A stretch of 64,000 nt of DNA from Candidatus Freyarchaeota archaeon. GTDB taxonomy: Archaea; Asgardarchaeota; Jordiarchaeia; Jordiarchaeales; Jordiarchaeaceae. The stretch covers positions 3,549 through 67,548 of the forward strand of contig JAUQZE010000035.1 in NCBI GenBank assembly GCA_030587365.1, in the 5' to 3' direction. The translations under genes and the position numbers were made by a program. Below the pieces are notes generated by a model. That model was not told where the DNA came from. It did not search any database and worked only from the letters and a program-made list of their open reading frames with translations. This document shows, piece by piece, positions 54,245 to 61,381 of the stretch (position 1 is the stretch's first letter; each line of letters begins with the position of its first letter).

Positions 54245-54595
54245 ATGAAGTTTCCTAGTGTGGATAGGATGATTGAACTGGTTGAGCTGAATATCGGCCG
54301 TTTGAAGCCTGAAGCGGTGGGCATAGTTGACGTAAAATACGTGGTATTGGGTGAAAAGGGTATTTTTCCAATGGGGACTCTCGATTATTATAAGAAGTTT
54401 CCCCTATCAGATATGCACCGAGGAGACAGCATTCACAACAAAAATACATTCCTCATGAAGGTCACAGAGAAAACGGGAATTATAGTTGTTATGAGCGACC
54501 TCCACACAGCTAGGCTCGCAGCAATAAACCTCAGGGAGCGCCTCAACGTACTGTCAGAATTCTACAATCTCGAAAAATTAATAAAAAAAAGATAA
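54245..54595 (+). CDS. Roadblock-like domain protein (single domain)
   Basis: 116 residues, one copy of the same domain as 53401-54114. VDRMIELVELNIG, KYVVLGEKG, YYKKFPLSDMHRGDSIHN, FLMKVTEKTGIIV and RLAAINLRERLNVLSEFYNLEKLI can be compared position by position. It differs from the tandem gene in the second strand (YVVLGEKG for YKIWGEKG). The ATG at 54245 follows GTGGAGG. It is probably in the same transcript group as 53401-54114 and precedes the acyl-CoA synthetase by 190 bp. Confidence 0.68.
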   Translation: MKFPSVDRMIELVELNIGRLKPEAVGIVDVKYVVLGEKGIFPMGTLDYYKKFPLSDMHRGDSIHNKNTFLMKVTEKTGIIVVMSDLHTARLAAINLRERLNVLSEFYNLEKLIKKR

Positions 54596-54674
54596 AAAGT
54601 CTAGAAATAGGAGACTTGGAAAAACCTGAGGTAGGAACATAACAGTCTCATTAAACCGGAGGGGACAGGATGAA

Positions 54675-54738
54675 AAGCCTACCAAAAAGAAAAAAATAAT
54701 TTTTGCATTAGCAAGCAGTATCGTTTATAAATTTGTAA
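54675..54738 (+). promoter_or_regulatory. Conserved promoter block of acyl-CoA synthetase copy 2
   Basis: AAGCCTACCAAAA at 54675, A-rich sequence, AATAAT, then TTTATAAATT at 54724-54733, in the same order as 29115-29178. The ATG at 54784 is about 50 bases after the TATA box in both copies. An ORF of eight codons (ATG at 54670 with a strong ribosome site) overlaps the block but is not conserved. Confidence 0.65.
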
Positions 54739-54783
54739 TGCGATAAATTGTATTAAACACAATGCAAGTGGATGGATTACACT

Positions 54784-56526
54784 ATGTTTAGATTAAAAAA
54801 GTCTGTGAAGTTGCCAGACTATGTCAAGAAGAAAATCTGGCTGAAGTACTATCCAGAGGATTATCCCAAGGAGATTGAAATTCCTAAAAACAAATCAATA
54901 CCCGATATATTCGATGAAGCGGCGAAAATGTACGGTGATGAGCTTTGCCAAATTTATGATAATAAGGAATACTCCCGTAAATATATTGTGGAGATGTCTA
55001 AGAGGTTTGCAACAGCGCTCTACAACCTGGGAGTGAGAAAGGGCGACGTGGTGGCAATCTACCTCCCCAACAGTATCCAGTTTCAGATCTCGTACTCTGC
55101 CATTTTACGGATAGGTGCTGTTGTTACCGCTATCAGTCCCCTGTTTGTGCCCCGTGAGGTTGCCTACCAGTTGAATGACAGCAGGGTGGAAACCATAATC
55201 ACGTTGGATTTTTTCTATAACAACGTGAAGCAGATTAAGGATGAAACCCGGCTCAAAAACATTATCTTGTGCAACATCCAGGGAGAGAAGCTTCAGGTAG
55301 AAAAGGAAGACCTAGAAAAAATATTGGACTTCGATAAGCTAGTGGAGGGAAATCCACCAAACCCTCCAAAGGTAAAGATAAACCCTACAGAAGATGTGGC
55401 GGTGCTCCAGTACACCGGAGGCACAACCGGCCTGCCTAAGGGTGCAATGCTTACCCACCACAACATTGTAGCCGACGCAATGCAATTAGTGCCTGGCATG
55501 GAAAATATGTTCAAAAAGTTAGGCATAAAAAGAACGATAGCAATCTCGGTAATACCTTGGTATCATATATACGGTCAGACCGTAGAGGTTGTTTGTGGTG
55601 CCTTGCTTAATACGTTCGGCGTTCATTTTTCAGGGTTTGATTCGGCCCCGATTCTTAAAGCGATTCAGAAGTATAGGCCAAACACATTTATAGCGGTTCC
55701 CACTCTTTTGATTTTGTTGTTGAATCATCCCAACTCTCGGGATACTGATTTTTCCTGTTTGAAGTATGTTAATATGGGTGCAGCTCCATCTCCCCTGGAG
55801 CTTGCTAGGCAATGGCAGCAGTTGTCAGGTAATCCACTTAGTGAGGGTTACGGTTTAACCGAGGCTAGTCCAGTTACTCATACTCGTTGGGCTCCGCTTT
55901 TCGGCGAGGAACTGGGTTCTGTTGGTCCTCCTCTTCCGAACACTCTGGCGGGTATCGTGGATCCTGATACTAACGAGTTTTTGCCTATCGGTGAGCTGGG
56001 TGAGCTGGCGGTTAGCGGTCCTCAAGTTATGAAGGGTTACTGGAATCGCCCCGAGGAGGACAAGAAGGTGTTCTTTAAGGCTGGTGGTAAGAAGTGGTTG
56101 AAGACCGGCGACCTTGCGCGAATGGATGAGAAAGGCTATTTCTACATTGTGGATCGCACCAAGGACATAATCAAGTATAAGGCACACAGTGTCTATCCGA
56201 GGGAAATCGAAGAGGTTTTATTCGCTCATGAGGCGGTTATGGACGCTACTGTTATCGGTGTACCTGACCCCACAGTGGGTGAGCAGATTAAGGCGTTTGT
56301 GGTTTTGAAGCCCGGTTTTAAGGGTAAGATTAAGGAGGATGAGATTCTGGACTGGTGCAAGGAGCATATGGGGGGTGACAAGTATCCGAGGCATATAGAG
56401 TTTAGGGACTATCTTCCTAAGAGTCTGGTTGGTAAGACTCTAAGAAGAGTGCTGAGAGAAGAGGAAGCAAAAAAAGCACAGGAAGCAGAGAAAGCACCGG
56501 AAATAAAGAAAGCAGAAATCATCTAG
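54784..56526 (+). CDS. AMP-forming acyl-CoA synthetase (copy 2)
   Basis: 580 residues, paralogue of 27363-29069. The motifs match: YTGGTTGLPKGAMLTH, GYGLTEASP, TGDLARMDEKGYFYIVDR, DIIKYKAHSVYPREIEE and the catalytic Lys in SLVGKTLRRVLR. An Ala/Glu/Lys-rich tail (EEEAKKAQEAEKAPEIKKAEII) is unique to this copy. I choose the ATG at 54784 because the paralogue starts at the same place; an ATG at 54772 is open. Differences cluster around residues 235-310, which contain the acyl pocket, so the two enzymes may prefer different acids. Confidence 0.92.
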   Translation: MFRLKKSVKLPDYVKKKIWLKYYPEDYPKEIEIPKNKSIPDIFDEAAKMYGDELCQIYDNKEYSRKYIVEMSKRFATALYNLGVRKGDVVAIYLPNSIQFQISYSAILRIGAVVTAISPLFVPREVAYQLNDSRVETIITLDFFYNNVKQIKDETRLKNIILCNIQGEKLQVEKEDLEKILDFDKLVEGNPPNPPKVKINPTEDVAVLQYTGGTTGLPKGAMLTHHNIVADAMQLVPGMENMFKKLGIKRTIAISVIPWYHIYGQTVEVVCGALLNTFGVHFSGFDSAPILKAIQKYRPNTFIAVPTLLILLLNHPNSRDTDFSCLKYVNMGAAPSPLELARQWQQLSGNPLSEGYGLTEASPVTHTRWAPLFGEELGSVGPPLPNTLAGIVDPDTNEFLPIGELGELAVSGPQVMKGYWNRPEEDKKVFFKAGGKKWLKTGDLARMDEKGYFYIVDRTKDIIKYKAHSVYPREIEEVLFAHEAVMDATVIGVPDPTVGEQIKAFVVLKPGFKGKIKEDEILDWCKEHMGGDKYPRHIEFRDYLPKSLVGKTLRRVLREEEAKKAQEAEKAPEIKKAEII

Positions 56527-56765
56527 AATTTTTCCCTCTCCTTTTTACTCTTTATTTTTAATGTATTCCTTTTTGGTCAGGCGGTTGATTTGGTTTGTGT
56601 CGTTTTCCTAGCTTAAGAGTAAAAGACATAAACTTACAACCCTTGGAATTGCGATTTAAGATTATCGCAATTATTCTAAAATATTTCGCATAAAATATTC
56701 CTAAAACATATATCCAACACAGTTTTTTCCTCTAACTTTGCGAAAATGATATATGTCTACATTTT

Positions 56766-57205
56766 AATTATATATCATAGCTATACAATTTTAGGGGTGA
56801 AAGCGAAAGTGGCAAACAGGCAATGGTCAGAATTTTCTCGAACCCTGAGATTAAATCTGCTATACTGGCTGTACTACTACAATCCCTTCTTCGTTGCTTT
56901 GTCTTTCATAGGTTTAGTTTGCGCCTTTATTTTCTCGAATTCCTTAGTCGCAACAGCCTTCGGATTAGGGTTCATTGCTTCACTTAGTCTAGAAGTTTGG
57001 AGAAGTTACCTGAATATGAAGTATTACAAAGGCGACCCAATAGAAAAAACACAAGATAAAGAAGAAGACTAATTAAAAGGGTCTTCATTTATTTTTTTAA
57101 ATATTATAAAATTTTTCCGAGCTATTCTTCTTTATTCTTTTCTTCTTATTTTATTTCAAATTCAACTAGGATGATGATTATCTTTACTGAAAATTTAAAA
57201 TGTTG
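56766..57205 (+). repeat. Duplicated segment, copy A (promoter, small membrane gene and downstream)
   Basis: This segment has a partner at 59291-59740. Both begin with AATTATATAT (56766-56775 and 59291-59300) followed by TAGCTA and ACAATT, then a ribosome site GGTGAAG, a two-helix membrane gene, and a downstream stretch GATGATTAT, TTTAAA and ATGTTGA. The protein-coding middles have diverged, but gene ends and flanks still align. Confidence 0.75.
56809..57072 (+). CDS. Small two-helix membrane protein (duplicate A)
   Basis: 87 residues from the GTG at 56809, eight bases after GGGGTGA; a longer ATG start at 56746 is open but overlaps the promoter. Two membrane helices (about 20-45 and 50-75) carry ALSFIGLVCAFIF and FGLGFIASLSLEVW, which match ALSFTGLVLAFVY and FGLGFVASLSLEVW in 59332-59613. 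The tail is charged. Function unknown. Confidence 0.65.
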   Translation: MANRQWSEFSRTLRLNLLYWLYYYNPFFVALSFIGLVCAFIFSNSLVATAFGLGFIASLSLEVWRSYLNMKYYKGDPIEKTQDKEED

Positions 57206-57327
57206 ACAGTAGAGTTTTAGAATTGTTTATGGCGGTTTTTCTGCTATAATTGTCAGAAGATTATCTTTTTGACCCGTTGCTAGGTATTTCGGAGGCTTCG
57301 AGGTTAATTGCTCTTAAACTCCCTTCG

Positions 57328-57358
57328 CTAGAATGGGATAAAAACCATCCCCTTCTAG
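57328..57358 (-). repeat. Hairpin-forming end of relic IS605-type element
   Basis: CTAGAATGGGAT and ATCCCCTTCTAG form an 11-of-12 inverted repeat with a seven-base loop. It lies just past the end of the TnpB relic at 57360-57645, where the right-end/guide-RNA hairpin of such elements is expected. Confidence 0.55.
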
Positions 57359-57359
57359 C

Positions 57360-57645
57360 TTGTTGAAGCCTGACGCCCTCTATCCATCCGCGAAGGCTTC
57401 TAGGAATGCCTTCCTCGCCACATTATTAGCGTTCAAATCATTGCTTATCACACCCTTCTTCGACCGAAACAATTCCCTGCTTATTCTCCTGCCAAAATAC
57501 TTATTATGGTGTCCGGATGCTCACGGTCAAGGAAGTTGCACCTGCTGGTGTGGTTCTCCTCCTGCATCACAAGCACTATTCCCGCCTCCTCTGCCTTGTT
57601 CCAGATCCAATGATCGTGAAATGGACAAAATTTGCGGTAGTCAGT
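57360..57645 (-). pseudogene. TnpB/IS605 OrfB C-terminal remnant
   Basis: The minus strand encodes DYRKFCPFHDHWIW, NKAEEAGIVLVMQEENHTSRCNF-type sequence and FLDREHP, matching the YRKF, KAEExGI and ExxxTSxxxFLDxE region of one TnpB group. A stop and frame change follow, after which the other frame reads GRRISRELFRSKKGV, NDLNANNVARKAF and EAFADG then stop, as in the family end (normally GRRVKRGLFR, NADVNGAYNIL, RKAFPEAFADG). The catalytic N-terminal half is missing. It is not a copy of the intact TnpB at 61382-62488, which has a CPVCG zinc ribbon instead. Confidence 0.72.
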
Positions 57646-57656
57646 CTCAATGCCGG

Positions 57657-57884
57657 GTGATTGGTGAAATCCCACAAGTTCTCGCTCAAGGATTGATTCA
57701 GGAAAGCGAAGTTCAAGTAGAGATGGGAGAGATCTTAATTGGAAAGAAGCCGGGCCGGGATACAGAAGAGATTACTCTGCTTGGTTCCACTGGGCAGGCA
57801 GTACAAGACATAGCTGCTGCGAATTTCGTCTATAAGTTGACTAAAAAGAAGAAAATGGGCAATCGCGTAAGTTGCTTTAGGTAA
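57657..57884 (+). pseudogene. Ornithine cyclodeaminase/mu-crystallin family C-terminal fragment
   Basis: The plus strand reads VIGEIPQVLAQGLI, VQVEMGEILIGKKPGR, EEITLLGSTGQAVQDIAAA and NFVYKLTKKKKMG. These match the late part of the ornithine cyclodeaminase/alanine dehydrogenase-like family: GEI-helix, the ELGEIxxGKKPGR loop and ITLFxSTGLAIQDxAAA. The N-terminal 250 residues including the NAD-binding domain are gone. The fragment abuts the TnpB relic on the opposite strand, so an element insertion probably split the gene. It has no start codon of its own that makes sense. Confidence 0.75.
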
Positions 57885-57909
57885 ACGGTATGCCAGGTAC
57901 AGAACCTAT

Positions 57910-58824
57910 CTATTTCTTTGTGTTGCTTCTAGCAACTAGGAATTTTCTCTTAATCACAAACTCGTATATGATTGCTACAAGCACAACCACTAATCCTACT
58001 ATAAGGAAGAACAAAGTGTAAGGATTACCGAAGGTTGTATAAGTAAGGTATTGTAAAAGTTTGGCTCCAAAGAAGCAGTACATAAAGGCTCGTGGGTATC
58101 CTCCAATTACAGACGGAATGAAAAAAGTTTTAAACTTTATTTTAGTTAAGCCCGAACCATAGGATACAAGATCAAAGGGCACAAATGGGATTAATCTCGT
58201 AGCGAGGATTGCCCAGCCACCCCATTTGGTAAACCATCTGTCTGCTACTAGAACTGCGTCACCTAGATTGTAAATAATAGCCTTATCGAAAGCTCTCCTC
58301 ATTCTTCCTCCACTTGTTTGATATACTCCTTTCCTTATATCAATAGCTTCTTTTTCCCATCGATCAATAACCGGTCTCCCAACAAATCTTGCGATGTAAA
58401 ACGCTATAATGCAACCTGCGACTTCTCCAGTACCTCCAACTAAACCCGCCAATATAATTCCGTAATCAAGGTTGTACGGCGAAGTAAGTAAAGGAAGGTA
58501 AAACATCAAAGCAAAGTAACTAAAAAACTCAGGGGGTAGAAACAGGAATAGAATAAAAGAAAATTCACTAGACTGAAGGAAGAATAAAACCATTAATGGA
58601 ATAAGAGAAAATACATTGTATTGAACGGAGAAGGCCATTCCACCAAGCATCAAAATCAATTCGCTGGGAATAGGCACAAGTATTGTTTGCACAATCATCG
58701 CGGTAAAGAATCCTAAAGGCCCATAGCCAATAATCCACCACAAAACATTATAGAAAAGGTTCTGAAAGAACTTGTTAACATCGCCAAGTACTGATAAGGT
58801 CACAAGTAATGCTGGAAAACGCAT
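57910..58824 (-). CDS. VTT/DedA-family membrane protein
   Basis: 304 residues with six or seven membrane helices. It has the family features: PIPSELILMLGGMAF in the first reentrant loop, GGTGEVAGCIIAFYIARFVGR, then RLIPFVPFDLVSYGSGL with the conserved proline-containing loop. Members include DedA flippase-type proteins and eukaryotic TMEM41/VMP1 scramblases. The Asgard context makes it of interest for lipid transport, but no specific role can be read. The ATG at 58822-58824 follows GGAGGAG. An unclear ORF overlaps its first 50 bases on the same strand. Confidence 0.87.
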   Translation of the reverse strand: MRFPALLVTLSVLGDVNKFFQNLFYNVLWWIIGYGPLGFFTAMIVQTILVPIPSELILMLGGMAFSVQYNVFSLIPLMVLFFLQSSEFSFILFLFLPPEFFSYFALMFYLPLLTSPYNLDYGIILAGLVGGTGEVAGCIIAFYIARFVGRPVIDRWEKEAIDIRKGVYQTSGGRMRRAFDKAIIYNLGDAVLVADRWFTKWGGWAILATRLIPFVPFDLVSYGSGLTKIKFKTFFIPSVIGGYPRAFMYCFFGAKLLQYLTYTTFGNPYTLFFLIVGLVVVLVAIIYEFVIKRKFLVARSNTKK

Positions 58825-59173
58825 TTAACTCCTCCAAACAGAACTCACTTTGCAAACTTAGCCTATAAACTTTACTACAATTACAACTGGCACGCCAGTC
58901 TCCCACATAGAGCGTAAGTAGTAGTCCCTTGAGCCATTTCTGCGAGTCGTCTATCAAGCCGAGAAACATCTCAGCCCATGCTCTGCAACCCTTCCTCTTA
59001 TAAGAGTTATCCCCTGCTTCAGTTTTATCCAGCGGTGTAGCTCCCAAGCCTGCCATAAGGCTGCCGTTCCACCATGAGAGGTAGGCGTTGTAGGCAGGCA
59101 TGAGGTCTATACGCTCATAGTAGGCAGCGGTTTCTGTTAGGAGGGATTCGAAGTAAAGGGACTCGCTGTCCAT
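58775..59173 (-). CDS. Doubtful ORF or remnant upstream of the VTT gene
   Basis: The first 100 codons from the ATG at 59171-59173 look coding: MDSESLYFESLLTETAAYYE, then LMPAYNAYLSWWNGSLMAGL and RAWAEMFLGLIDDSQKW. It is rich in Trp and Tyr. After that the sequence loses character and runs into the VTT gene in another frame. I suspect the 5' end of a truncated gene or a fragment of a larger protein. No family recognised. Confidence 0.25.
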   Translation of the reverse strand: MDSESLYFESLLTETAAYYERIDLMPAYNAYLSWWNGSLMAGLGATPLDKTEAGDNSYKRKGCRAWAEMFLGLIDDSQKWLKGLLLTLYVGDWRASCNCSKVYRLSLQSEFCLEELNAFSSITCDLISTWRC

Positions 59174-59290
59174 AGTGTTTTTCGGTGATTTCGAGGGCTG
59201 AGAAAATCTTGTAAGTGAAACCAACCATTGATATGCGGAAAACTACCCCTCTTTTTTCCTCTTTCGAAAGTATTATAAACAGACATATCG

Positions 59291-59740
59291 AATTATATAT
59301 TATAGCTACACAATTGCAAGGTGAAGCCAAAATGAAAAAGGAATCAAGGCTCGAGCGTCTACGATTACTAAAAACAAATCCACCAACCTGGCTGCACTTA
59401 TGCAACATATGCCTCATTGCATTGTCCTTCACAGGCCTAGTTCTAGCCTTTGTTTATCCGAACGCCCAGGCTATAACAGTTTTCGGGCTAGGATTTGTCG
59501 CTTCACTTAGCCTCGAAGTCTGGGGAAGCTGTTTGAACCCAGAGCATAAAAACGAAGAATACCAAGAAAAAACAGCAAAAAAGCCGCAGAATAGAAAAAG
59601 CAAAAGGAATTAGCGAGAACTTCTTTTTTTATTTCATTCTAAGCTACAAAAACATTCAATCCATTTTTCTCTCTATTTCTTATTTAATTTATTTAAAACC
59701 CAAAGGGGCGATGATTATTCTTAACTAAAAATTTTAAATG
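59291..59740 (+). repeat. Duplicated segment, copy B (promoter, small membrane gene and downstream)
   Basis: Partner of 56766-57205. The shared downstream end here leads into the acyl-CoA dehydrogenase (start 59783), so that gene may use a promoter that originated in the duplicated segment. Confidence 0.75.
59332..59613 (+). CDS. Small two-helix membrane protein (duplicate B)
   Basis: 93 residues from the ATG at 59332, after AAGGTGAAG. Two membrane helices (about 22-45 and 48-70) with ALSFTGLVLAFVYPNAQ and FGLGFVASLSLEVWGS, closely matching duplicate A. The C-terminal 25 residues are Lys/Glu/Gln-rich and unlike those of copy A. Longer starts upstream are open but cross the TATA box. Function unknown. 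Confidence 0.65.
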   Translation: MKKESRLERLRLLKTNPPTWLHLCNICLIALSFTGLVLAFVYPNAQAITVFGLGFVASLSLEVWGSCLNPEHKNEEYQEKTAKKPQNRKSKRN

Positions 59741-59782
59741 TTGATATTGGGAAATACTATACAGCAGTATAATGGAGGGTAG

Positions 59783-60925
59783 ATGTTGCCTATAGATTTT
59801 GGTTTTACCCCTGAGCAAGAAAAGCTGAGAGCTTCTGTTAAAGAATGGTGCCAAAAAGAGATCGCTCCCTTAGTGAACGAGATGGAAGAAAAAGAAGAAT
59901 TCAATAAAGGTCTTGTAGCCAAATTTAAGAAAAAATTTCTGAACATGTGGATTCCCAAAAAATATGGAGGAACAGACGCCGATACCGTTGATATATGCAT
60001 TGTGGCTGAAGAGGTCGGCTACGCTTGTGGTTCCTGTCTAACCCTTCTAGAGGTAGGAGGTTTAGGATGCTTACCGATTGTAATCGGTGGAACCGAGGAA
60101 CAGAAAAAGAAATTCCTACCACCAATAGCGAATGGAGAAAAGTTTTACGGTTTCGGGTTAACCGATGAGGGACCAGGCTCAGACCCCGCAAACATAAAGC
60201 TAACAGCCGAGAAGAAAAACGGCGAATACGTCCTAAACGGCATGAAACGCCTAATCAGCAACTGCGACATATCCCACAGTATCCTTACCCTTGCGAAAAC
60301 AGACCCCACGAAAGGAGCGGGAGGCATTAGTGCTTTCCTGATTGATATCGGAACCCCAGGATTTGTGGTCGGAAAAAGACTGTGGGGATGGGGAATCAAA
60401 GTACACCACACAAACGAATTAGAGTTCCATGACTGCACAGTACCCGCGGAGAGACTGATAGGTGAAGAGAATAAAGGATTCGTCTACGCCATGAAAACTC
60501 TTGACAGAACCAGACTAGTTTTAGCTGCAGGCAACGTGGGAATCGCCAGAGCCTCCTTTGACATAGCAGTAAAGTTCGCACAGGAAAGAGAGGCTTTCGG
60601 GAAACCCATATCCGAATACCAGGCAATAAGCTTCAGACTCGCCGAGATAGCAACAGAAATCGAAGCCGCGCGACTCCTAGCATACAAAGCAGCTTGGCGG
60701 GACAATCAGAAGGTTCGCCACACCACAGAGACATCAATGGCCAAATGGTACGCCTGCGAGTTAGCAAGAAAATCGGCTGAAGCCGCCGTGAAAATATTGG
60801 GAGGCTACGGATGGAGCAAAGACTATCCAGTTATGATTCATCTACACGACGCTCTTGGATTCATAAACGCCCAGGGAACCTCAGAAATACACAAAATGAT
60901 AATATCAAGAGCCCTATTCGATTAA
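59783..60925 (+). CDS. Acyl-CoA dehydrogenase family protein, catalytic Glu not found
   Basis: 380 residues, FAD-dependent fold. FGLTDEGPGSDPANIKL and REAFGKPISEYQAISFRLAEIA are standard, and GGYGWSKDYPVMIHLHDAL leads to the late motif. The usual catalytic Glu in IYEGTSEI is Gln here (NAQGTSEI). The alternative Glu used by isovaleryl-CoA and long-chain enzymes (DLERLVLA) is Thr (DRTRLVLA). Either another base is used or the substrate differs. The start is TTG at 59783, eight bases after GGAGG. The promoter comes from the duplicated segment. No electron-transfer flavoprotein genes are nearby. Confidence 0.87.
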   Translation: MLPIDFGFTPEQEKLRASVKEWCQKEIAPLVNEMEEKEEFNKGLVAKFKKKFLNMWIPKKYGGTDADTVDICIVAEEVGYACGSCLTLLEVGGLGCLPIVIGGTEEQKKKFLPPIANGEKFYGFGLTDEGPGSDPANIKLTAEKKNGEYVLNGMKRLISNCDISHSILTLAKTDPTKGAGGISAFLIDIGTPGFVVGKRLWGWGIKVHHTNELEFHDCTVPAERLIGEENKGFVYAMKTLDRTRLVLAAGNVGIARASFDIAVKFAQEREAFGKPISEYQAISFRLAEIATEIEAARLLAYKAAWRDNQKVRHTTETSMAKWYACELARKSAEAAVKILGGYGWSKDYPVMIHLHDALGFINAQGTSEIHKMIISRALFD

Positions 60926-61034
60926 ATTCTATTCTTTTTTATTTATGTGATGCGATGGACATAGTTATTTTACTTTAAATTATCCGTTTCTATAACAGCT
61001 GCCGCTGCACTCCTATGTATTTTTTTGTACCCTT

Positions 61035-61289
61035 TTATTCGTGTTTTAGGACGTGTTCTCTCAGGGTAGAGGTTTTCTCAGGTAAATACTTTTCCAAAAT
61101 CTCAATTATCTGCTCGTTTATTTTTGTGTGTTGCGGTCCACAGGGACTCACAGTTTGCTTACCCCTTAAAATCGCTGCTGTGTTTTCAGTAATGCGGATT
61201 AACTCCGTGGCAACAACTCCATTTATCCAGATGAGATCTCTTAGAAGTTCCTTTAACTCGTTCAATTCCTTTTCAGCCTTCACATTCAT
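61035..61289 (-). CDS. Small helical protein, unknown
   Basis: 84 residues from the ATG at 61287-61289; an in-frame GTG at 61308-61310 overlaps a hairpin. NVKAEKELNELKELLRDLIW, EIIRITENTAAILRG-like and KINEQIIEILEKYLPEK are helices with regular spacing. No family recognised. It is transcribed away from the TnpB element at 61382. Confidence 0.5.
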   Translation of the reverse strand: MNVKAEKELNELKELLRDLIWINGVVATELIRITENTAAILRGKQTVSPCGPQHTKINEQIIEILEKYLPEKTSTLREHVLKHE

Positions 61290-61306
61290 TCTCTCCGCAA
61301 GGAAGC

Positions 61307-61328
61307 CCACCCTCTTATAGAGGTGGGA
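61307..61328. repeat. Hairpin at the left side of the TnpB element
   Basis: CCCACCCTCT and AGAGGTGGG form a near-perfect hairpin with loop TAT and one bulged C. It is 54 bp upstream of the TnpB ATG. It may be a left-end subterminal hairpin of the IS200/IS605 element or a leader element of the gene at 61035. Confidence 0.4.
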
Positions 61329-61381
61329 GGAATTATGGATACCCTAAAGGTACTTAAATATTGAAGTTTATATTCAATAGC

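Noticed and set aside
57360..57656. N-terminal two thirds of the 174-codon plus-strand frame ending at 57884
   Set aside because: This part is antisense to the TnpB relic and Cys/Pro/Ser-rich. Only the last 76 codons match ornithine cyclodeaminase.
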